Notes under the pieces: model-generated | What the model was told of the DNA's origin: nothing | Seen by the model: the letters and a program-made list of their open reading frames with translations, nothing else | The model's database searches: none | Made by a program: the position numbers and the translations under genes | NCBI RefSeq assembly: GCF_014203645.1 | Contig: NZ_JACHJL010000018.1 | Span: 62,001-126,000, forward strand | Source of the DNA: Streptomyces zagrosensis | Lineage (GTDB): Bacteria; Actinomycetota; Actinomycetes; Streptomycetales; Streptomycetaceae | DNA length: 64,000 nucleotides | Direction of reading: 5' to 3' | Part shown: positions 53,169 to 61,700 of the stretch, one piece after another | Numbering within the stretch: position 1 is the first letter of the stretch | How the letters are laid out: each line of letters opens with the position of its first letter

Positions 53169-56100
53169 CTAAAGCCGGTTGGGGTTCGACGGAGTGCCGC
53201 GTTCGGGGGTACGCAACTGGTCGAGAGCTGCGAAGAGTTCGTCGTCGCTTGCCGATGCGAGATCGGGTTTTTCGGTGCCGCCGTCCGGATCGTCGGTCCA
53301 GCGGGACAGCAGGTCCCGCAGCCGGAGGGTGATCGCCGCCTTGGCATCGTCGTCGGCGGCGAAGGGTGTCAGGAAGGTCTCCAGGCGATCCAGTTCGGTA
53401 AAAGCAGGGCCCATCTGTGTGTGCTGCTCCCCGTTCAACTCGGCGCAGAGATGGTTGGCCAGTGCGGTGGCGTTGGGGTAGTCGAAGATCAGCGTGCTGG
53501 GCAGCTCGACACCGGTGTCGTCGTGCAGCAGACCCTGGAGTTCGAGGCTGGACAGGGAGTCGAAGCCCAGGTCCACGAAGCCGAGATCCGGTTCGATGCC
53601 GTGCTCCGTCGCTTCGCCGAGCACCGTCGCCGCATGCCTGCGGACAAGGTCGGTCACGGCCCGCCGCCGCTCCGGCTCCACCATGGCCCGCAGCCGCCAC
53701 CCGGACGGTGCCGCCCCGTCACCGGCCGGTGTTGTCGGCCTGGCTGGCACCGGTTCAACTGCCGTGGCCGGGCCCGTGGTCCGTTCTGCGGCTGTCGCCA
53801 GTTCCGGCGCTGTCGGCACAGCCGGTGCCGTGGGGGGTGCGGGCGGTGTGGCCAGCTCCCGGAGCAGGGCCGGCACCTGGTCCTGCTCGATGCGCGCCCG
53901 CAGCTGCGCGGAGTCGAGCTGGAGCGGGATCAGCACCGGCTCGCCGGTCATCGCGCGGGCGGTGGTGAAAAGGTTGAGCGCATCCGGTGTGGCGAGTGCG
54001 CGTACTCCGTCTCGGCCCAGCCGGTTCAGCTCGGTTCGATCCAGGTCGCCCGTCAGCGCGCTGCGTTCCTCCCACAGGCCCCAGGCCAGCGACAGGCCCG
54101 GCAGGCCCTGCGCACACCGGTGCCGGGCGAGCGCGTCCAAGAAGGCGTTGGCCGCCGCGTAACCGGCCTGGCCCGGTGGTCCGAAGGTGCCGGACGCGGA
54201 GGAGAACAGCACGAACTCCCGCAGCCCCAACCCCCTGGTCAGCTCATGTAGGTTCCAGGCCGCGTCCACCTTCGGCCGCAGCACCGCCGCGAGCCGCTCC
54301 GGCGTCAGCGCCGTCACCAAACCGTCGTCCACGACACCGGCCGCGTGCACCAGGGCCGTCAACGGATGCTCGGCGGGCACCGAGCGCAGCAACCCGCCCA
54401 GCGCCTCCCGGTCGGCAACGTCACAGGCCGCGACCGTGACCAAGGCCCCCAACTCGGTCAACTCCGCGACGAGTTCGGTCATCGAGGGCGCTTGCGCACC
54501 ACGGCGGCCGACCAGCAGCAGGTGCTCGGCACCCTCCGCGGCCAACCGCCGCGCGACCAGCCCGCCGAGGGTGCCGGTGCCGCCGGTGATCAATACCGTG
54601 CCGTGCCGTGCGGAGCCTGGGAGCGCGGGGGAGTCGGGGGTGGCGGGAGCCACCGCGCGGGTGACCGGCGTCAGGCGGGGCACCAGCGCCCGGCCGTTAC
54701 GCACCGCGAGCTCTGGCTCCGTGTCGAGCAGCGAGATGGTTGGCGCCCAGTCGGTCGGCGCATCGCCGCTCAGGTCAAGCAGGCCGAACCTGCGGGGGTG
54801 CTCCGAGCGCGCGCTACGCAACAGGCCCTGGACCGCCGCACCCACCAGATCGGGGTCGGCAACCTGCGGCCCGGCGGCCACGGCACCGCGAGTGACCGCG
54901 ACCAACCGGGCTGCCCCCAGACGAGGTTCGGCCAACCAGGCCCGTACCAAACCCAGCAGCTCGCTCGTCGTGGCGCGTACCGCGTCCGGCACCGACACGG
55001 GTTCCTGCCCCGGCACCTGCTGCGGCCTCGCCGGGACGGGCCACAGCACCACCGCGGGGAGTACCGCGCCCCCGGCCACCGCGGTGACCAGCGCGTCGAG
55101 ATCGGGGTAGGCCGCATCGGCGGTGAGCGGCGCGGCGCCCCCTGAGCCAAGGACCGCCACGGTGCCCGCCCCGGTGCCCGCTGCCGTGCCCCGCGCCGGG
55201 TCCGCTGCCGGGCCCGCCACTACAGCCGGGACCCAGTGCGTACGCAACAGCGGCCCCGGGCCGTCCGCGTGGCCACTGTCCGGCAGCGGCCGGGACAGCA
55301 GACTCGTGGCGGAGAAGACCGGCGTACCGGCCGCGTCGGTGGCCTCCACACTCACCGCGTGCGGGCCGGTGCGCACCAGTCGTACGCGCAGGGTGTCGGC
55401 GCCGGTCGCCGGCATCGACACGCCGTGCCACGCGTACGGAACCAACCGCTCCGCGGCGTCTGGCGGCGTGGCAGCGACAGCGGCCCGCAGCGCGGCGTCC
55501 AGGAGCGCCGGATGGAGCCCGTAATGGCCGGCCTGCGACTGGAGCTCGGACGGCAGGTCCGCCGCGGCGAACACCTCGTCGCCGCGCCGCCACACGGCGC
55601 GCAGCCCGCTGAAGGCAGGGCCTGCGCCGATGCCGAGCCGCACGGATCGCGCGGCGAAGTCGTCAAGCGCGACCGGCTCGGCGCCGGGCGGCGGCCAGTC
55701 GGTTGCAGTGAGTGATCCATGGGCCGTGGTGACGCCTGGACCGGTGGCCGTCAGCGTTCCCACGGCGTGCCGGGTCCAACGGCTGTCGGTGTCGGCCGCC
55801 GGCCGGGCGCTGAGCTCCAGCCGGCGGCGGCCGGTCGCATCCGGGGCGCCGACGAACAGCCGGATGGCGCTGCCCTCCAGCGGGTCCGCGTCCGGCTCAG
55901 GCAACTCCAGCGGGGCGGACAGCGTCAGTTCCTCGATGTGGCCGCACCCGGCCTGGGCGCCCGCCCAGCACGCCAGTTCAACGACCGCCGTGCCGGGCAG
56001 TAGCACCCGGTCAAGGACCCGGTGATCAGCGAGCCAGGGATGCGAGCGGGTGGACAGTCGGCCGGTGAACAACAGCCCGCCGGCGTCCGGCAGTTCGATG

Positions 56101-58724
56101 GCCGCGTCGAGCAGCGGATGGTCGGCAGGGGCCAGCCCGGCCGCAGCTGTGTCGGCGGTGGCGGGGCCGTCGTCCAGCCAGTAGCGCCGACCGCGGAAGG
56201 CATAGGTGGGCAGTTCCACGGCGGGTGACCCAGTGGCGGGGAACGCTGCCGACCAGTCCACCGTCAGGGCATGGACGTGCAGTTGCGCGAGCGCAGCAAG
56301 TAAGCCATCGGCGCCGCTGTCACCGCCGGTGGGCGAGGCGATGACGCGCACCTGGCGCCCGGCATCGCCGGCGAGCGCGGTGATCGTCGGCGCGGCCGTG
56401 TGGCCCTCGCCGACCTCCACGAACACCGTGTGGCCACGCCCCAGGGCCTCGCGCACGGCGGCGTCAAGACCGGCCGAAGTCGACAAGAAGGGCACCCGGG
56501 CGCCGGTCGGATCGACCGGTTCCGCAACAGCGGAGGTCACCGCGCGGGCGCCCTCCTTGAGCGACAGCGCCCCCGCCACGCACGCCCCGGCGATGCCGGC
56601 CGCGTCCTCATCGATCACCGCAGCGGGCCGTACGCCGTACTCCTCCCACAGGCCGGCCAGTGACACCAGCACAGCCCACCGCACCGCTCGGCCCGTGGCG
56701 TCCCCGGCCCCAGCCTGCGCATGAGAGCCGCTGCGCAGCACCTCGCGCACCGACCAGTTGGCGAAGCTGCTCAGCTCCTGGTCACATTCCGCGAGGCGGT
56801 GGGCGAACGCGGGCGATGAAGCGGCCAACTCGGCGGCCCAGTCGAGCGAGTTGGGCCGCTGCGCGGGCCACGCGAGGACGAACACGGCACGGGCGTCGGA
56901 GCGTACGATCCCTCGCTCCACCCCCGGCGTGACACGGTCCGCCGCGAGGGCCCGTACCCCCGCGAGCAACTGGGCGCGGTCGGCGCCGAGGACCACCGCC
57001 CGATGGTCGAACACCGAGCGGGTCCGGGCCAGCGCCGCGCCCACCTCCACCGCCGTCAACTCCGGACGCCCCGCCACATACGCGGCCAGCCGCTCGGCCT
57101 GCGCTCGTAGCGCTGGCTCACCCCGACCGGAGAGCACCCACGCGACGCCGTCCGGGGCGGGCGTGAGCGGGCTTCCATCGGCGGCGCGGCTGGAAGCCAC
57201 AGGCGCCGCACCGGACTCGCTGACGCTGCTGGCCCTATCAGCCCCATCGGCCCCAGCAGCCCCATCGGTCTCTTCGGTGCCGGAGGCCGATTCCGTCTCG
57301 GAAGGCTGCTCAAGCACCACATGCGCATTGGTGCCGCTGACCCCGAACGAGGACACCCCCGCCCGGCGCAGGCGGCCCGTGTCCGGCCACTTTCGCTGCT
57401 CGGTCAGCAACTGGACGGCACCGGCGGACCAGTCCACGTGCGGGTTGGGCGCATCGACGTGCAGGGTGCGCGGCAGCACCCCGTGCCGTAGCGCAAGGAC
57501 CGTCTTGATCACCCCGGCGACGCCCGCGGCGGCCTGCGCATGGCCGATATTGGACTTCACCGAACCCAGCCACATCGGCCGATCCGCGGGGCGATCTTGG
57601 CCGTAGGTGGCCAGCAGGGCCTGTGCCTCGATGGGGTCACCGAGTGCGGTGCCCGTGCCGTGCGCCTCGACGGCGTCCACATCCGAGGGAACCAGGCCCG
57701 CCCCGTCCAGGGCCTGCCGAATCACCCGCTGCTGTGCGGGGCCGCTCGGCGCGGTCAGTCCGCTGCTGGCACCGTCCTGGTTGACGGCGCTGCCCCGGAT
57801 CACCGCGAGGATACGGCGCCCGCTTCGCCGCGCGTCCGACAGCCGCTCCAGTAGCAGCATGCCGACACCCTCGCCCAGCGCGGTGCCGTCCGCGCCGGCT
57901 GCGAACGCCTTGCAGCGCGCGTCACCCGCAAGCCCGCGTTGCCGACTGAACTCGATCAGCGCCATCGGCGAGGCCATCACCGTCACTCCGCCGGCCAGCG
58001 CCAGTGCGCAGTCACCGGCCCGCAGCGCCTGCGCCGCCTGGTGCAGGGCGACGAGCGACGACGAGCAGGCCGTGTCCAAGCTGATCGCCGGACCCTGCAA
58101 GCCCAGCGCGTACGCCACCCGCCCTGACGCCACGCTGCCGGTACTGCCGTTGCCGAGATAGCCCTCGAACTCGCCAGGCGCACGCCGCAGACGAGCCGCG
58201 TAATCCTGGTAGATGACGCCCGCGAACACCCCGGTACGGGTGCCACGCAGCGCCATCGGATCGATGCCGGCCCGCTCGATCGCCTCCCAGGAGGTCTCAA
58301 GGAGCAGCCGCTGCTGCGGGTCCGTCGCCATGGCCTCGCGGGAGCTCATCCCGAAGAATCCCGAGTCGAAGGTGGCCGCATCGTGCAGAAAACCGCCCTC
58401 GCGCACGGTGACCGTGCCGTGTCGTGCCGGGTCCGCGTCGTACAGGTTCTTCTCCCAGCCCCGGTCGGTCGGGAACGGGGAAATGACGTCCCGCCCCTGC
58501 GTGACCACCTGCCACAGATCCTCCGGGGAGGCCACCCCACCGGGGAACCGGCACGCCATGCCCACAATCGCGATCGGCTCGCTGATCCCGTACTCGACCT
58601 CGCGCAGCCGCTGCCGGGTCTTACGCAAGTCCGAAGTCAGTCGCTTGAGGGTGTCGAGGACCTTATTGTCGTTCAGCATGCTGCTGTGCGTCTCCCCTCG
58701 CGAGGTGATATCCGCGTCGTTCAT
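53169..58724 (-). CDS. pieA3: PieA3: type I PKS, module 4 (KS-degenerate AT-DH-KR-ACP)
   Basis: 1851 residues: docking coil (16-46), KS (48-475; Cys220, His355, His395 intact), AT remnant (612-800), DH (866-1145; His901 in HRVLDRVLLPG, Asp1076), KR (1374-1555; GGTGTLG, VDD B-type mark, Tyr1522/Asn1526), ACP (1680-1762; Ser1723), C-terminal docking region (1775-1851). The AT is about 190 residues instead of about 300. GQGSQ is replaced by LAWPAQRPN (617-625), GHSxG by VIDEDAAG (703-710), and the small subdomain that holds YASH/HAFH is missing. The module should add malonate but cannot self-load. ATG 58724 begins one base after the pieA2 stop. Confidence 0.93.
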   Translation of the reverse strand: MNDADITSRGETHSSMLNDNKVLDTLKRLTSDLRKTRQRLREVEYGISEPIAIVGMACRFPGGVASPEDLWQVVTQGRDVISPFPTDRGWEKNLYDADPARHGTVTVREGGFLHDAATFDSGFFGMSSREAMATDPQQRLLLETSWEAIERAGIDPMALRGTRTGVFAGVIYQDYAARLRRAPGEFEGYLGNGSTGSVASGRVAYALGLQGPAISLDTACSSSLVALHQAAQALRAGDCALALAGGVTVMASPMALIEFSRQRGLAGDARCKAFAAGADGTALGEGVGMLLLERLSDARRSGRRILAVIRGSAVNQDGASSGLTAPSGPAQQRVIRQALDGAGLVPSDVDAVEAHGTGTALGDPIEAQALLATYGQDRPADRPMWLGSVKSNIGHAQAAAGVAGVIKTVLALRHGVLPRTLHVDAPNPHVDWSAGAVQLLTEQRKWPDTGRLRRAGVSSFGVSGTNAHVVLEQPSETESASGTEETDGAAGADGADRASSVSESGAAPVASSRAADGSPLTPAPDGVAWVLSGRGEPALRAQAERLAAYVAGRPELTAVEVGAALARTRSVFDHRAVVLGADRAQLLAGVRALAADRVTPGVERGIVRSDARAVFVLAWPAQRPNSLDWAAELAASSPAFAHRLAECDQELSSFANWSVREVLRSGSHAQAGAGDATGRAVRWAVLVSLAGLWEEYGVRPAAVIDEDAAGIAGACVAGALSLKEGARAVTSAVAEPVDPTGARVPFLSTSAGLDAAVREALGRGHTVFVEVGEGHTAAPTITALAGDAGRQVRVIASPTGGDSGADGLLAALAQLHVHALTVDWSAAFPATGSPAVELPTYAFRGRRYWLDDGPATADTAAAGLAPADHPLLDAAIELPDAGGLLFTGRLSTRSHPWLADHRVLDRVLLPGTAVVELACWAGAQAGCGHIEELTLSAPLELPEPDADPLEGSAIRLFVGAPDATGRRRLELSARPAADTDSRWTRHAVGTLTATGPGVTTAHGSLTATDWPPPGAEPVALDDFAARSVRLGIGAGPAFSGLRAVWRRGDEVFAAADLPSELQSQAGHYGLHPALLDAALRAAVAATPPDAAERLVPYAWHGVSMPATGADTLRVRLVRTGPHAVSVEATDAAGTPVFSATSLLSRPLPDSGHADGPGPLLRTHWVPAVVAGPAADPARGTAAGTGAGTVAVLGSGGAAPLTADAAYPDLDALVTAVAGGAVLPAVVLWPVPARPQQVPGQEPVSVPDAVRATTSELLGLVRAWLAEPRLGAARLVAVTRGAVAAGPQVADPDLVGAAVQGLLRSARSEHPRRFGLLDLSGDAPTDWAPTISLLDTEPELAVRNGRALVPRLTPVTRAVAPATPDSPALPGSARHGTVLITGGTGTLGGLVARRLAAEGAEHLLLVGRRGAQAPSMTELVAELTELGALVTVAACDVADREALGGLLRSVPAEHPLTALVHAAGVVDDGLVTALTPERLAAVLRPKVDAAWNLHELTRGLGLREFVLFSSASGTFGPPGQAGYAAANAFLDALARHRCAQGLPGLSLAWGLWEERSALTGDLDRTELNRLGRDGVRALATPDALNLFTTARAMTGEPVLIPLQLDSAQLRARIEQDQVPALLRELATPPAPPTAPAVPTAPELATAAERTTGPATAVEPVPARPTTPAGDGAAPSGWRLRAMVEPERRRAVTDLVRRHAATVLGEATEHGIEPDLGFVDLGFDSLSSLELQGLLHDDTGVELPSTLIFDYPNATALANHLCAELNGEQHTQMGPAFTELDRLETFLTPFAADDDAKAAITLRLRDLLSRWTDDPDGGTEKPDLASASDDELFAALDQLRTPERGTPSNPNRL

Positions 58725-58725
58725 G

Positions 58726-61700
58726 TCAGGACCTGCGCAGTTCGTCGTCAACGATGTCGAGGATCTCGTCGAGGGTTACGTCACCGAACTCATCGCTCTC
58801 CCGGCCTGACTGCTCCCCGCCGGGACCACCGCCCGCGTCGGCTGCCGTTTCCGCGCCCTCCACTCGCGCCAGCAGCCCGCGCAGCCGGGTGGTGAGCCGT
58901 TCACGCGCCGGGGCGTCGGCGGCCACCTCCAACAGACCGGCCTCCAGGCCGTCGAGTTGGGCGAACACCGTGCTCGCGGCCGGCCGCTCCCTTGCCCGCA
59001 GCAACTCGCCGAGGTGGGCCGCCACCTCCACCGGGGTGGGATGGTCAAAGACCAAGGTCGCGGAAAGCCGCAGGCCGGTCGCTGCGTTCAGCCGGTTACG
59101 CAGCTCCACCGCGCGGAGCGAGTCATAGCCCGCGTCGAGGAACCCACGCTCGTCACTGATCGCGTCCGGCGTGGCGTAGCCCAGCACCGTGGCAGCCTGC
59201 GAGCGGACCAACTCCAGGAGTTTGTGAGCCCGTTCGGCGTCCGAAAGGCCATCGAACACCAGACTTCCGGCGGGCTCCTTGGTGTCTCCTACGCCGCCGA
59301 GCGCACCCGACGAGGCGGCAGCCCGCACGCTGCGCAGCGGAGCACCACCGAGCAGACCTCGCAACAGAGGCGGCTGCGCACTGGACTCGCCGCGCAGCGC
59401 CGCCAGGTCAAGGCGGACCGGAAGCACCAAAGCGTGCTCCTGCCCAAGGGCAAGGTCGAAGAGCGCCAGGCCGTCCTTTGTGGACAGGGGCAGCACACCA
59501 GCCCGTCGCATCCGTGACAGATCCGCCTCGTCCAGCCCACCGGTCATCTCGCTGACCGCCGACCACAGCCCCCATGCCATCGACACAGCGGGCAGCCCCA
59601 GCGCCCGGCGGTGGTCCGCCAGAGCATCCAGATACCCGTTGGCCGCCGCGTAGTTGGCCTGACCGGCGTTACCCAGCACCCCCCCGGCGGCCGAAAACAT
59701 CACGAACATGGCGGGCTTGGCGTCCTTGGTGAGTTCGTGGAGGTGCCACGCGGTGTTGATTTTGGGTTGGAGTACGTCGTTGGTTTGTTGGGGGGTGAGG
59801 TTGGTGAGGAGGGCGTCGTTGAGGGTGCCGGCGGTGTGGATGATGCCGGTGAGGGGGTGTTGGGTGGGGATGGTGTTGAGGGTGGTGGTGAGTTGGTTGA
59901 GGTTGGAGGTGTCGCAGGCGGTGATGGTGACGGTGGCGCCGAGTTGGGTGAGTTCGTTGTGGAGTGTGGTGGCGCCGGGTGCGTGTGGTCCGCGGCGTCC
60001 TAGGAGGAGGAGGTGGCGTACGCCGTGGTGGGTGATGAGGTGGCGTGCTACGAGGGCGCCTAGGGTGCCGGTACCACCAGTGATCAACACCGTGCCCTCG
60101 GGGTCAAGCACCGGGGCGTCGGCCGCCGGCGAGGGACGACTGCGCGCCAACCTCGGCACCCATACCCGCCCACCGCGAACCGCGTACTGAGGCTCGGACC
60201 CGGACAGCACGCCCGGCAGCGCGTGACGCCAGCCGGCGGCGTCCGCATCCAGGTCCACCAAAGCGAACCGGCCGGGGTGCTCCGCCTGCGCGGACCGCAC
60301 CGCACCACACGCGGCAGCCGCCGCTAGATTCGTTACGCCCTCGCCCGTCGTCGCACTGGCCGCCCCTGTCCTACCGCTGGCATCGGGCGTGGTGCTCACC
60401 GCCCCGCTGGTCAGCAGAACCAGCCGCGCCGCACCGAACCTGTCATCGCTCACCCACTCCCGGAGCAGACTGAGCACCCGCGTCACCGCGTCATGGGCCG
60501 CATCAGCCGTACGGCTCTCCGTACCGTGCGGCACCGGCCACGGAACGACCACGGCCTCGGGCACGGTCGTGCCGGCGCTAATGGCCGCCGCGAGCGCGGA
60601 CAGCGTCGGATGGGCCTGCACAGCGACACCGGCCTTCGCCAGGGCCGAACCCACTTCGAGGTCATCACGGCCCACCACGGCGTAACGGGCAGTCTCGCTC
60701 ACCGTCACGGAGCCGGGGGCCAACTCGGTCCACGCCAGATGGAACAGCGAGTCCGCCACGTTATCGCGAGCCGCGGTCTGCAACTGCTGCTGATTCACCG
60801 GCCGTACGGCCAGCGACGTGACCGTAGCCACCGGTTCCCCGGCCTCGTCGGCCACCGCGAGGGCCATCGTGTCCGGCCCGGTCGGAGTCAGCCGTACGCG
60901 TAGGGCGGTGGCGCCAGTGGCGTGCAAGGTCACCCCGCTGAAGGAGAACGGCAACACGACCTGTTCCGCGCCGTCCAGCAAGGTGCTGTGCAAAGCCGCG
61001 TCCAGCAATGCGGGGTGAAGATCGAAGCGACCGGCGTCAGCGTGCTGGGCCTGGGGCAGCCGGACCTCCGCGAAGACCTCCGCGCCGCGCCGCCAGGCGG
61101 CGTGCAGACCCTGGAACGCCGGCCCGTACACGAGCCCGTCCTCGGCCAACCGCGGGTAGAGCCCATCGATCTCGACCGGAACCGCATCGGCTGGTGGCCA
61201 GACGGACTCCGCTACCCAACCTGGTTCCGCGGCGTCCGCCGTCAGAGCCCCCGTGGCGTGGCACGTCCAGATTGGCTCATCCGCCTGTGGGTTGGTGTGG
61301 GGGGTGGAGTGGATGGTGAGGGGGTGTTGTCCGGTGGTGTTGGGGGTGCCGATGTGGATTTGGATGTGGAGGGGTTGGTTGTGGGGGAGGAGGAGTGGGG
61401 TGTGGAGGGTGAGTTCTTCGAGGTGGTGGAGTCCGGTGTGGTGTGCGGTGTGGAGGGCGAGTTCGAGGAGTGCGGTGCCGGGGAGGAGTGGGGTGTTCCA
61501 TAGTGCGTGGTGGGTGAGCCAGGGGTGGGTGTTGGTGGAGATGTGTCCGGTGAAGAGGGTGTCGTGGGTGGTGGCAAGGGTGGTGTGAGTGTGGAGGAGG
61601 GGGTGTTCAGTGGTGTGCGGGGTGGCGGGAGTCGTGGGGGCGGCCAACCAGAAGGGTTGGCGTTGGAAGGGGTAGGTGGGGAGGTCTAGGTGATGGTGGG

